29,720 nucleotides of DNA from CAZJAH01 sp964544155. GTDB taxonomy: Bacteria; Bacteroidota; Ignavibacteria; Kapaibacteriales; UBA2268. Location: NCBI GenBank assembly GCA_964544155.1, contig CAZJAH010000037.1, forward strand, positions 1 through 29,720. Direction: 5' to 3'. The translations under genes were made by a program, and so were the position numbers. This document shows positions 1-8,834 of this stretch, piece by piece (position 1 is the stretch's first letter; each line of letters starts with the position of its first letter). The notes beneath the pieces are model-generated. The model was not told the DNA's origin. It saw nothing but the letters and a program-made list of their open reading frames with translations, and searched no databases.

Positions 1-29
1 ATTAAAGAATTAGCATTGACTCACAAGAA

Positions 30-58
30 AAGAGGCTGCCCTGTGAAGGCAGCCTCTT
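30..58 (-). terminator. Rho-independent terminator of the 5'-nucleotidase-like gene
   Basis: A perfect 11-bp inverted repeat (AAGAGGCTGCC at 30-40, GGCAGCCTCTT at 48-58) encloses a 7-nt loop. Read on the minus strand the stem runs into TTTTCTT. It lies 22 bases beyond the stop codon of the metallophosphatase gene, so it should end that transcript. Confidence 0.85.
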
Positions 59-79
59 AATTTATGGACTGAATCAGGA

Positions 80-2398
80 TTACCTTACAACTGAAATCGA
101 TGTAGTCGCGTTAAAATCCCTTCCGCGTAAATTGATATAGAACTTACCGCTCTCTAAATGTTCAAGGCTAAGCCCAATTTCGTTAATTCCCTCATTGAGA
201 TATTCGAGATCAAGCGTATGGATATTTCTGCCGAGAACGTCGAATACATTCAGAGTATAATAATCTCCGGCTACAACATTGAATCTTAGTAGAGTGCTGT
301 TTGCAGCAGGGTTAGGATAAACAAATAAGCTGTTATCATTGATAATTATTTCTTCCACACTTGTTTGGGTTAGTATTACTATTCTTCCTTCATTGCCTTT
401 GTCGAAGGCATTATCTTTAGAGGAATAATTAGCTGCGAGGTATTCTGCAAGAGCATCCTGCTCAGTGCCGTTATTAGCGAACTGCGAGGCACCGTCCATC
501 ATCTCCTGCTCAAGTTCTACTTTGTTGAAGAACTGAATGTCGGCAGCTTCAAAGTCCGGATAAGGGTAGCTGTCGCCTCCTCCTACAAGGAAGTTAAGAG
601 TTACAACCCTTATCGGCCTATCGGAATTGCCTGATACCTGGAAATTTTCTGCTAGGCGTTCTATTTCATTGCCGTCTTCATCTATTATCCATGCGTCTTT
701 TACTCTGGAGCCTGCTTCAAGGTAGGGATCGAATGTGAATTTGACTCCGCCTACCTGGGGGAACTGCCCCGGTGTTGCATCAGGGCCGGAAGCAGCCACG
801 GCGTGGTTGAGTACCTGCAACAGCTGTTCGGCTGTTAAAGTGATCAAGGTCAGCGCGTTATTGAACCTCAGAGAGTTCTCAATATCAAGCTGTGATACCT
901 CGCCAAGCTCCTTGCCTGCCAAAGGATTTGCCAAAGGCGGGCTTTCTATGTATTTATCGGTTCCTGTAGTTATGATCTCTCCGATCGATGATCTTATACC
1001 GCCTCCGTTCTTAAGGGATACCGCTGTCTCCGTATCGACCGTTTTTGCCATGTGAAGGTTAGCATCTGCGGTAAGGTTGCCAAGGTTGGTTTCAGCTGTC
1101 CTTACTTTTGTCCTTCTGCCCTCAAGGTAAACATCTGTCCAGCCGAAGGTATTGCCGTCCTTCTGAACGATCACTTCTTTTATGCCGTCAACTATAGCTT
1201 TTACTTTAGCCGCGCGGCTGTCAGGATTGCTAAAGGCATCATCATAACTTGTAAAGAACTGCTCTACAGACTGCTGATCGGCTGCCCATGCTCCTGATAT
1301 CTGATCATCGATTGATGAAGGTACGACAACGCCGTTTGCATCGAAATCAACAAGGAGCCTGCCTACATATTTAAATCCGCCATCTGTACTTACTATCAGT
1401 GCAGGGTCGCCGTCCTTATTCTGGGTTACTATCGGATAAGTATCCACTTTTGTATCGCCATCCATCAGCCTGTCATTATTATCGGCCAGGATTGAGTTGG
1501 AGCCTCCGGCTATTACGATATCAACGCCGCTTAAAAAGCCGATAAGTTCGCGCTCATAAGAAAGCTGCTGCATATGAGCGAGAAGTACTATGATGTCTAT
1601 ATTGTGGTCGTTTACAAGTTCATCGATATAAGGCTGGAGCAGCTGAGCGAGCTGCTGCATGTTATTTGTGCCGCCGCCGGGCTGTTTGGCTGTTACTTCA
1701 CCGGTCGAGGATATCGATTCAACTATTGGTGTGGTTGCGCCAACTACGCCTATCCTAAACCCGCCTTTATCTATGATGGTTGACGGAGCGAGGCTGTAGG
1801 CTGCAGGATTTGCAAGGTCCTGCAGGCTTGTTATAAACTCTGTATTGAGCAGTGCATCATCTGTATAAAGCCATGAAAGGCTGCCGTCCTCTGTGAAATC
1901 AAGGTTGGCTGAAAGATAGGGGAATTGAGCCCCCAAGTAGCGGGCTTCGCTTCCGTTGCGGATATTATGGTGCATAAGCTCGCCAAATGTACTTGTCCCG
2001 AGATCGAACTCATGATTACCCACCGCTGAGGCTTCGACGCCGAGGATGTTATGTATTCTGATATCGGCATAGCCTGTTCCTTCGCGGGCATTGGGATTGC
2101 CCAGAGCATCGCGGAATACCTGGCGCATTGAATAATCACCCGCTGCTGACATAAAAGGCGAGGGCAGATAGTTATCTCCTGATGACAGGATAAGATTTGT
2201 CGCGCCGAGTGTATTGCCTTCTTCAACAAAAGCGTCAACCAGAGCCGCGAAATTGGGCGCTGTTTCTATCGCGCCGGTGCTGGCTTCAGCATCTGCGAGA
2301 TGTATCAGGTGTATTGTTCTGGTTTGCGATAAAGCTGTGCTTATCGCAAAAAACAGAAATAAAACAAGAACTACTCCTGTTTTGTAGAATGTAAACAT
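80..2398 (-). CDS. Secreted 5'-nucleotidase/UshA-like metallophosphatase with T9SS type A sorting domain
   Basis: The 772-residue protein has an N-terminal signal peptide (about residues 1-24), a calcineurin-like metallophosphoesterase domain, a C-terminal 5'-nucleotidase domain and a terminal Por sorting domain (about 690-772, beginning near VYPNPAANS and ending in SVVR). Visible active-site motifs are DAEAS (D36, E38), SSGDNYLPSP (D75), GNHEFD (N128, H129), LLAHMQ and, in the second domain, NGGGIRSS. Family members hydrolyse nucleotides or other phosphate esters outside the cytoplasm. The usual DxH is DxE here, and the usual late metal-binding GHxH-type motif reads AGGSNS. I believe this marks a subfamily rather than decay, because the rest is intact. 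An SD-like GGAA lies about 8 nt before the ATG. The sorting domain implies export through the type IX system to the cell surface. Exact substrate unknown. Confidence 0.9.
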   Translation of the reverse strand: MFTFYKTGVVLVLFLFFAISTALSQTRTIHLIHLADAEASTGAIETAPNFAALVDAFVEEGNTLGATNLILSSGDNYLPSPFMSAAGDYSMRQVFRDALGNPNAREGTGYADIRIHNILGVEASAVGNHEFDLGTSTFGELMHHNIRNGSEARYLGAQFPYLSANLDFTEDGSLSWLYTDDALLNTEFITSLQDLANPAAYSLAPSTIIDKGGFRIGVVGATTPIVESISSTGEVTAKQPGGGTNNMQQLAQLLQPYIDELVNDHNIDIIVLLAHMQQLSYERELIGFLSGVDIVIAGGSNSILADNNDRLMDGDTKVDTYPIVTQNKDGDPALIVSTDGGFKYVGRLLVDFDANGVVVPSSIDDQISGAWAADQQSVEQFFTSYDDAFSNPDSRAAKVKAIVDGIKEVIVQKDGNTFGWTDVYLEGRRTKVRTAETNLGNLTADANLHMAKTVDTETAVSLKNGGGIRSSIGEIITTGTDKYIESPPLANPLAGKELGEVSQLDIENSLRFNNALTLITLTAEQLLQVLNHAVAASGPDATPGQFPQVGGVKFTFDPYLEAGSRVKDAWIIDEDGNEIERLAENFQVSGNSDRPIRVVTLNFLVGGGDSYPYPDFEAADIQFFNKVELEQEMMDGASQFANNGTEQDALAEYLAANYSSKDNAFDKGNEGRIVILTQTSVEEIIINDNSLFVYPNPAANSTLLRFNVVAGDYYTLNVFDVLGRNIHTLDLEYLNEGINEIGLSLEHLESGKFYINLRGRDFNATTSISVVR

Positions 2399-2547
2399 AG
2401 CGAGAATTCCGTATAAAATTATACATAATTAAAAAGCCAACCATTTAAGTTTTGACAGGCCAAAATAGTGAGAGAATGTTAATAAATGATAAATTATTTG
2501 TGAATAATAAAATTAAACTAAAGCAGGAAATTCCGGCCCAGGCCTTA

Positions 2548-3177
2548 TCATACATCACTATCATCAGGTTTGGCGTAATTGAGCCTTTTGAGCTTGTTTG
2601 AGAAATGGTATGCGTCCAGTGAAGCCACAGCCACAGTATCGGCAGCGTGCAGATCTATGTAGCCGTCTTCGGCAATAAGCTTTTCTTCCAAAATTAACTT
2701 CACTACCGATCCGATCACCAGTATTGTACCGTTAAGTTTTATATCTATCTTATCCGCCAGCTTTAGTCCAATTTTTATTATGGATTCTTTAACATATGGA
2801 GCCTCGAAGCCCTCGATATACTCCGGGTGAAGTTCTACAGCTTCAAATTCAGAAATATCTCTGGGATAGCGGTTAGCGGTCTTATGCGCCTGTTCGTAAA
2901 TATCCCTGTTTATGTGATTTATGGTAAAAAATCCGTTATCCAGTATATTTTCAAGCGTGTGCCTTTCAGTAGTATGCGGCCTGGAAATAAAACCCAAAAA
3001 GGGTGGATTGGCCCCGATATGCAATACTGAATTAAAGACCGCGAGGTTCTCCCTGCCGGCCGAAGATAAAGTACCAATCAGATTGGCACTTTTAAACCCA
3101 CCGACGGAATTCATGAAATTCACTCTGTAATTCTTATCCATTGAAAGGATATCTTCACGTGAAAAAGTTTTTCTCAT
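2548..3177 (-). CDS. Flavin reductase-like (split-barrel FMN-binding) protein
   Basis: The 209-residue protein matches the flavin reductase-like/DIM6-NTAB family: an early segment MNSVGGFKSANLIGT followed by NLAVFNSVLHIGANPPFLGF and TERHTLENILDNGFFTINH. Members bind FMN in a split beta-barrel and act as NAD(P)H:flavin oxidoreductases or as simple flavoproteins. No signal peptide or membrane segment is visible, so it should be cytoplasmic. The ATG is supported by GGAG 5 nt upstream. It sits alone between two minus-strand genes, separated from the one upstream by a terminator, so it probably has its own promoter. Partner and substrate cannot be told from context. Confidence 0.85.
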   Translation of the reverse strand: MRKTFSREDILSMDKNYRVNFMNSVGGFKSANLIGTLSSAGRENLAVFNSVLHIGANPPFLGFISRPHTTERHTLENILDNGFFTINHINRDIYEQAHKTANRYPRDISEFEAVELHPEYIEGFEAPYVKESIIKIGLKLADKIDIKLNGTILVIGSVVKLILEEKLIAEDGYIDLHAADTVAVASLDAYHFSNKLKRLNYAKPDDSDV

Positions 3178-3240
3178 TTCAGCTCCATGGATTTTCTTGT
3201 TTTAAACGGCTTAGTAGTGCAAAATATTTACTTAATAAAT

Positions 3241-3272
3241 AAAAAAAATCCCCGAAGCCTTAGCCCCGGGGA
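3241..3272 (-). terminator. Rho-independent terminator of the outer-membrane protein gene
   Basis: TCCCCG (3249-3254) pairs with CGGGGA (3267-3272). On the minus strand the stem is followed by eight T residues (A-run 3241-3248). It lies about 30 bases after the stop codon of the minus-strand gene ending at 3301 and before the flavin reductase-like gene. Confidence 0.8.
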
Positions 3273-3300
3273 ATAGTTTTTATTAAACAATCAATAAGCT

Positions 3301-4059
3301 CTAATCAATTAGCCAGCTGAACCCGGCGGAAATGAAATTCATTTCATGATTGAAGCCCGTTCCCAGAGAAAAATCAAGCTGGAAATTATCCAATATAAGA
3401 TAAGTAAGGCCGAAATCGCCGTTAATGAATATTTCCTCTGTATTTCCATATATACTTATGTCTTCAGAATATGAGCCGTAGAGCTCAATAAAGAAACCGG
3501 CTTTTTCATTGATACTATGCCCAACAGCTGCTGAAAAAAATAGCTCATTGCCAACCTCACCGTAACTTGTAAATCCCAGATTATACCCCATTCCGGTGCT
3601 TTCGCTAATGTCGCGGGCGAGCGCCAGCAGAATTCCGCCTCCCGTCTGGCCAAGGCTGATTGATTCGGTTCCGGTCGGAGTAATTACATTGCCTATAAAA
3701 GCAACATCCAGTTCTTTCCCGCTTGAAATATTCCATTTAAATCCAATCTCCAAATCGCTGATACCCTCAACCTGTGATCTGTTCTCTCCGGCATCATAGA
3801 TTAGATAATCCCTGCCAAGCCTTATTTCAAAGCTTTCGCCAATACCAAATCTGAATAATGCCGCCGGCAGGGCCAGTTCCTTTATAAGCCCGTTAGGCCC
3901 CTTACTAAAGCCCAAAACTGTGCCGGCTTCTATCTGCAGGTTGCCCGGCCTAACAGTAACAGTGCTCTCGGTCTGGTCAGGTCGGTCGGTTACCATTTGC
4001 CCGTAGGAAAAATGAACTGATAATAAAATAAAGAAGGTTGCAACAAGTATTATTTTCAT
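3301..4059 (-). CDS. Outer-membrane transporter-like protein (phenol MetA-pathway family, PF13557-like)
   Basis: The 252-residue protein has a clear signal peptide (MKIILVATFFILLSVHFSYG, then QMV) and then TDRPDQTESTVTVRPGNLQ, the hallmark N-terminus of the 'putative MetA-pathway of phenol degradation' outer-membrane family. The remainder alternates short hydrophobic beta-strands ending in aromatic residues, consistent with a small beta-barrel, and the C-terminus AGFSWLID is strand-like. The family name comes from one pathway member and should not be read as phenol degradation here. It ends at a strong terminator and is divergent from the S9 peptidase pair across a 165-bp AT-rich spacer, which must hold both promoters, although I see no strict consensus there. 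Transported substrate unknown. Confidence 0.75.
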   Translation of the reverse strand: MKIILVATFFILLSVHFSYGQMVTDRPDQTESTVTVRPGNLQIEAGTVLGFSKGPNGLIKELALPAALFRFGIGESFEIRLGRDYLIYDAGENRSQVEGISDLEIGFKWNISSGKELDVAFIGNVITPTGTESISLGQTGGGILLALARDISESTGMGYNLGFTSYGEVGNELFFSAAVGHSINEKAGFFIELYGSYSEDISIYGNTEEIFINGDFGLTYLILDNFQLDFSLGTGFNHEMNFISAGFSWLID

Positions 4060-4224
4060 TGTAAGGCCAATTATTTAAAAACAACAAATACAATAATTGA
4101 TAAATATAAAAAGAAATAATTAAAAAAGGGAATTAAGTAATATTAACATATAATCATTATTCATTTTCAGTGAATTTTTTTAACTTGCCTTGATTTATTG
4201 TTTTATAAAAATTAAGAATAAGGC

Positions 4225-6261
4225 ATGGTACAGAAAATTAGCGTTATCTACATAATGCTCTTATGTATAAGCGTTTCGGCTATACCGGAGGAACTGACCC
4301 CCGAAAATCTGCTGAACCTCAAACAGATAAGCGAATTCGCTATTTCACCTGACGGCAGTAAAATACTCATGGTGATTAATACTCCTAATATCGAAGAAAA
4401 CTCATCGGTATCGGATCTATATCTTATGCCGTTTAATGGCGGTGAGCCGAAAAAGATCAGCTCAAGCGGTAAGCACAATCACAGCGCTGTGTGGTCACCC
4501 GACGGCAATAAGATCGCCTTTATTTCAGACAGGGATAAAACGCCCCAGGCCTACATTCTCGACCTGAATCTTGGCGGCGAGGCTCACAAAGCGACTGATA
4601 TGGAAAACGGTGTCGCGAACCTCGGCTGGTCGCCTGATGGGCAGCATCTTTCGTTCACATCGGATATTAAGCTGGATAGTGCGCTTGATGAAATCTATCC
4701 TGGCCTGAAGGACGCCAAAGCTTATCTTTATGACGACCTCCCCGTCAGGCACTGGGATGTATGGCTGGATGAATTTTACAGTCATTTGTTTATAATGAAC
4801 ATCAAGACCGGCGAGATCACTGACCTGACACGCGGAGAAAAATTCGACGTCCCGCTAAAGCCTTTCGGCGGCAGAGAGCAGATAGCCTGGTCGCCTGACG
4901 GAAGTGAGCTGGCTTATACTTCGAAAAAAGTCGATGACCCCGAGTGGAGTACAAATTCAGATATATATATTTATTCAATTCAGGATAAGAACACAATAAA
5001 TATCACTAAAGGTATGGAAGGCTTCGATATGGACCCGAAATATTCACCGGACGGGCGTTTTATAGCTTTCCACAGCCGGGAAAGAGCGGGCTTCGAGTCA
5101 GACCGCGTCAGGCTTATGCTTTTCGACAGAAGCAATGTTGAGATCAGAGAGCTTTCATCTGAACTTGATCAGTGGGTAGGCCATACCATCTGGGCGCCTG
5201 ACAGCAGGATGCTTTATTTTAACGCAGGTAATAATGACGGCACATACCAAATATACAAGATAGCCGCGGAAAGCGGCCGCTATGATGTGATCACATCAGG
5301 TGACTACAATTTCGGTACGAGGGGAATTGATATCAGCCCCGACGGCAATACGCTTTTATTCAACAGAGAAAGTATTAACGACTCGCCGGAGCTTTACATG
5401 CTGCCGGTTGTCGGCGGGACTCCATCAAAGATCACCGGTATTAATGATGATCTTATGGAAATGATAGATAGAGTTAAGATCGAAGCAAAGTGGATAACTT
5501 CCACTGACGGTAAAAAAGTGCATACCTGGGTGATCTATCCTCAGGATTTTGACCCTTCTAAGAAATATCCGATGATAACTTATTGCCAGGGCGGGCCTCA
5601 GCAGATGGTAAGCCAGTATTTCAGTACAGGATGGAGCTTCCTGACAATGGCGCATCAGGGCTATATAATTGCCGCTCCGAACAGAAGGGGATGCCCGGGA
5701 TTTGGCCAGGATTGGGTGGACGCCATCAGCCGCGATTACGGCGGTATGCCCATGCAGGATATATTAGCCGTTACAGACTCAATGGCAAGCCTTCCTTTTG
5801 TTGATGAAAACAGGCTTGCTGCCATAGGCGCCAGCGCCGGCGGTTACGCAGTATTCTGGCTTGCAGGCAATCACGAAGGCAGGTTTAGCGCTTTTATATC
5901 ACATTGCGGAATGTTCAATATGGTCAGTAAGTACGGCTCTACGGAAGAGCTGTGGTTCCCCAATTGGGATAATGGCGGCCCATACTGGCTGCCGGAGCAT
6001 GAGGGCTATTACAGGGAGGCATCTCCGCATTCTTATGCTAATAAATGGGATACGCCCATATTCATTATAGCAGGAGAAAAAGACTACAGAGTTCCATATA
6101 CTCAAAGCCTGGAAGCCTTTACCGTTGCACAGGTTAAAGGTATTCCTTCGAAGCTGCTGGTATATCCCGAAGAAAACCACTGGGTACTGCATCCGCAGGA
6201 AAAAGTGCTCTGGTACAGGGAATTTTTCAAATTCCTTGATAAATATTGCAAAAGCAAATAA
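4225..6261 (+). CDS. Secreted S9 family prolyl oligopeptidase-type serine peptidase (copy 1)
   Basis: The 678-residue protein starts with a signal peptide (about residues 1-20, ending near ISVSA). An N-terminal beta-propeller follows with PD40/TolB-like repeats (WSPDGNKIAFISDRD, LGWSPDGQHLSF, AWSPDGSELAYTSKK, KYSPDGRFIAFHS), then a C-terminal alpha/beta-hydrolase. The catalytic triad is visible as S537 in GASAGG, D620 in AGEKDYRVP and H652 in YPEENHW. Family members cleave short peptides, often as dipeptidyl or acylaminoacyl peptidases, with access gated by the propeller. Location is probably periplasmic. The start is chosen because it gives a good signal peptide; the SD (AAGG) is close and weak. 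The next gene is a paralogue 61 bp downstream, probably co-transcribed. Confidence 0.92.
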   Translation: MVQKISVIYIMLLCISVSAIPEELTPENLLNLKQISEFAISPDGSKILMVINTPNIEENSSVSDLYLMPFNGGEPKKISSSGKHNHSAVWSPDGNKIAFISDRDKTPQAYILDLNLGGEAHKATDMENGVANLGWSPDGQHLSFTSDIKLDSALDEIYPGLKDAKAYLYDDLPVRHWDVWLDEFYSHLFIMNIKTGEITDLTRGEKFDVPLKPFGGREQIAWSPDGSELAYTSKKVDDPEWSTNSDIYIYSIQDKNTINITKGMEGFDMDPKYSPDGRFIAFHSRERAGFESDRVRLMLFDRSNVEIRELSSELDQWVGHTIWAPDSRMLYFNAGNNDGTYQIYKIAAESGRYDVITSGDYNFGTRGIDISPDGNTLLFNRESINDSPELYMLPVVGGTPSKITGINDDLMEMIDRVKIEAKWITSTDGKKVHTWVIYPQDFDPSKKYPMITYCQGGPQQMVSQYFSTGWSFLTMAHQGYIIAAPNRRGCPGFGQDWVDAISRDYGGMPMQDILAVTDSMASLPFVDENRLAAIGASAGGYAVFWLAGNHEGRFSAFISHCGMFNMVSKYGSTEELWFPNWDNGGPYWLPEHEGYYREASPHSYANKWDTPIFIIAGEKDYRVPYTQSLEAFTVAQVKGIPSKLLVYPEENHWVLHPQEKVLWYREFFKFLDKYCKSK

Positions 6262-6288
6262 AATTTCTTTTATAAATATTGCAAAAGC
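6239..6288 (+). repeat. 17-bp direct repeat around the stop codon of peptidase copy 1
   Basis: ATAAATATTGCAAAAGC occurs at 6239-6255, inside the last codons of the first peptidase gene, and again at 6272-6288 in the spacer. The second copy looks like a small local duplication of the gene tail. Confidence 0.85.
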
Positions 6289-6322
6289 TAATTATTATTT
6301 TAAAAATTAATAGGTATCAATT

Positions 6323-8368
6323 ATGAAAAGATCATTGATTCTACTGATTCTTGCATTCTTTGGATTTGGCCAAATGTCCGCACAGGTATCCGGCAATCCG
6401 ACAAAAACCTTTGATGCTGAAATGCTCATGTCAATCAAAAGGATTAGCGATCCCCAGGTATCGCCTGACGGCCAATGGGTGCTCTATAGGCTTAGCACTC
6501 CCCTGATCGATGAAAATAAATTCGTCAGCGACCTTTATATCGTGGCGGTCGACGGAAGCCGCGTGAAGCAGATCACTGATGATGAAGCCTCAGACTACAA
6601 CGCGCGCTGGTCTCCCGATGGAAAGGAAATTGCGTTTATTTCAACTCGTGACGGAACTCCGCAGATTTTCAGGATGAAATTCCCTTCCGGCGAACCGAAG
6701 AAGATCACCGAAGTTGAAAACGGCGTATCGAATATGCTATGGTCACCCGACGGCAAATACTTCAGCTTTACTTCAGAAGTAAAAATGGAACCTTCCATTG
6801 AAGACAAATACCCCAAATACTCGAAAGCAAATGTCCGCATTTATAAAGACCTCCCCGTACGCCACTGGGATGAATGGACCGATAATAAATACAGCCATCT
6901 CTTCATTGTTCCGACAAATGGGGGAGACCCGGTAGACCTTCTTAAAGATGAAAAAAATGATGTCCCGCTTAAGCCCTTCGGGGGTGTGAAAGAAATTGCA
7001 TGGGCGCCGGATTCAAAGCAGATTGCCTATACTTCCAAAAAGGTACAGGATCCCGAAATGAGTACAAATTCTGATATTTATCTGGTAAACCTGGAAAACG
7101 GAAAACCAACAGGCAGGCATATAAACATTACTCAGGGAATGGAAGGCTTCGACAAGCAGCCCCAGTATTCACCCGACGGAAAATATATTGCTTTCCATAG
7201 TCAGGAAAGGGCCGGATTTGAGTCTGACCGAATAAGGCTTATGCTTCATGACCGTAAAACTTTCGATAATTTCGACCTTACAAGTACTTTCGATAACTGG
7301 GTATCTGAAAAAATCTGGGCGCCGGACAGCAAAACCATTTATTTCACCGCCGGAACTAAAGGCACGGTGCAGATATTCAAAATGAGTGTCCCTGACGGAA
7401 AATGGGACGTGGTTACAGATGGGTGGTACAATTACGGACAGGGTATGGATATAACACCTGACGGCACTGAGCTTATATTTGGCAGGCAGAGCATGGTTCA
7501 TGCCCTGGATATATGGAAAATGAAACTGGCCGATGGCGTGATCTCAAGGCTTACCGATATAAATCAACAGATCTACAAAGACCTGAAATTACCCGAGATA
7601 AAAGAAAAATGGATAACAAGTACCGACGGCGCAAAAGTGCACTGCTGGGTGATCTATCCTCCAGATTTCCACGAAAGCAATGAATATCCAATGATAACAT
7701 ACTGCCAGGGCGGTCCACAGGCAATGATAGGCCAGAGGTTCCACTTTCGCTGGAACTGGTACCTGATGGCATCAAAAGGCTATGTGGTATTATGCCCGAA
7801 CCGCCGGGGAGTACCCGGATTCGGCCAGGAATGGAATGACGCCATAAGTATGGACTGGGGCGGCCTTCCAATGGATGATATTATGGCAGCCACCGACGCG
7901 ATGACAATCGAAAAATACATAGACAGAGAACGAGTAGCAGCTATCGGTGCCAGCGCCGGCGGGTACGCGGCATTTTGGCTGGCTGGCAATCACGAAGGCA
8001 GGTACGCTGCTTTTCTGGCTCACTGCGGAGTTTTCAACCTTGAAAGTATGTACGGATCAACCGAGGAACTTTGGTTTCCTAATTGGGAATACGGCGGGCC
8101 ATACTGGGAGGACAGGAAAAACTACGAGCAGAATTCACCTCACAGGTTTGCCCGGAACTGGGATACCCCAATAGTTATAAGCACCGGCGAAAGAGATTAC
8201 CGCGTGCCTTATACGCAAAGTCTCGAGGCATTCACTGTAGCCCAGGTTAAAGGAATAGATTCAAAGCTGCTCGTTTATCCGGAGGAGACTCATTTTATAG
8301 CCAGTCCCCAGGAATACATAATATGGGATAATGAAGTATTTGATTTTTTGGATAAATACTGCAAATAA
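6323..8368 (+). CDS. Secreted S9 family prolyl oligopeptidase-type serine peptidase (copy 2)
   Basis: The 681-residue protein is paralogous to the upstream one across its whole length, with many shared blocks (PVRHWD, DVPLKPFGG, RAGFESDR, STEELWFPNW, VPYTQSLEAFTVAQVKGI). It has a signal peptide ending near MSAQ, PD40 propeller repeats and an alpha/beta-hydrolase domain. The triad is S544 in GASAGG, D625 in GERDYRVP and H657 in YPEETHF. The hydrolase half is more alike between the two copies than the first 60 residues, as expected after an old tandem duplication. Both copies retain every catalytic residue, so both should be active, perhaps with different peptide preferences. SD support is weak (AGGT). 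No intrinsic terminator follows; two hairpins without a T-run lie just downstream. Confidence 0.92.
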   Translation: MKRSLILLILAFFGFGQMSAQVSGNPTKTFDAEMLMSIKRISDPQVSPDGQWVLYRLSTPLIDENKFVSDLYIVAVDGSRVKQITDDEASDYNARWSPDGKEIAFISTRDGTPQIFRMKFPSGEPKKITEVENGVSNMLWSPDGKYFSFTSEVKMEPSIEDKYPKYSKANVRIYKDLPVRHWDEWTDNKYSHLFIVPTNGGDPVDLLKDEKNDVPLKPFGGVKEIAWAPDSKQIAYTSKKVQDPEMSTNSDIYLVNLENGKPTGRHINITQGMEGFDKQPQYSPDGKYIAFHSQERAGFESDRIRLMLHDRKTFDNFDLTSTFDNWVSEKIWAPDSKTIYFTAGTKGTVQIFKMSVPDGKWDVVTDGWYNYGQGMDITPDGTELIFGRQSMVHALDIWKMKLADGVISRLTDINQQIYKDLKLPEIKEKWITSTDGAKVHCWVIYPPDFHESNEYPMITYCQGGPQAMIGQRFHFRWNWYLMASKGYVVLCPNRRGVPGFGQEWNDAISMDWGGLPMDDIMAATDAMTIEKYIDRERVAAIGASAGGYAAFWLAGNHEGRYAAFLAHCGVFNLESMYGSTEELWFPNWEYGGPYWEDRKNYEQNSPHRFARNWDTPIVISTGERDYRVPYTQSLEAFTVAQVKGIDSKLLVYPEETHFIASPQEYIIWDNEVFDFLDKYCK

Positions 8369-8400
8369 CAAATTCGTATATTGTTTGATAACTATTATAC

Positions 8401-8473
8401 GCAGGCGGGAATTACCCTGCTTACTTGTTAAAGTATTCTTCTTCAGGCCGCCGGATCGCTTAGGCGGCCTGAA
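8401..8473. other. Two consecutive hairpins in the spacer after the peptidase pair
   Basis: GCAGG/CCTGC (8401-8405/8416-8420) is a short stem. TTCAGGCCGCC (8442-8452) pairs perfectly with GGCGGCCTGAA (8463-8473) around a 10-nt loop. The 11-bp GC-rich stem is not followed by T residues on either strand, so it is not an ordinary terminator. It could be an mRNA-stabilising 3' structure or an extragenic palindromic repeat; no second copy was seen in the window. Confidence 0.6.
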
Positions 8474-8539
8474 TGCCATTATCCGCGAAATAAAAGACCG
8501 CGCGAAGAAGTATGATACATAAATAATACGGAGATCTTG

Positions 8540-8698
8540 ATGAAAAAATATCTATTGATTTGGGTTTACAGAGGCATTATTCAGGATCCGGAAGTTTTCC
8601 AAAATAGAAATGACGCGGAAAGCAGAATGCAATCTATAAAGGAAGACAGCTTCAATCCCGATTATGACGAGCTGGAAATTTTTGAAATGATAATGTAG
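8540..8698 (+). CDS. Small protein of 52 residues, unknown function
   Basis: An ATG with GGAG 6 nt upstream opens a 52-codon frame ending in TAG. The protein begins MKKYLLIWVYRGIIQDPEVF, has a polar middle (NRNDAESRMQSIKEDSFNPD) and ends YDELEIFEMIM. It has no signal peptide or membrane span. The good ribosome site, mixed charged composition and lack of a better frame on either strand favour a real gene. The layout (hydrophobic strand, charged helix, hydrophobic strand) resembles small single-domain regulatory or adaptor proteins, but I recognise no family. It lies between the peptidase pair and the DUF3276 gene, with separate spacing on both sides. Confidence 0.55.
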   Translation: MKKYLLIWVYRGIIQDPEVFQNRNDAESRMQSIKEDSFNPDYDELEIFEMIM

Positions 8699-8834
8699 CT
8701 TTATATTACACATTTTACATAACGCATTATACGTGATGAAATTTTTATTTTGAAATCATTATTGAATATTATATTTTAATATAAGTCAGAAAGGCTTGCA
8801 AGATAGTTGTATTTGAAATATCCGGAGAAGGATT

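Noticed and set aside
8331..8522. Frame ending NAIIREIKDRAKKYDT that runs out of the peptidase gene end
   Set aside because: Its end looks protein-like, but most of it is the shadow of the peptidase tail and the hairpin region; no start or SD fits.
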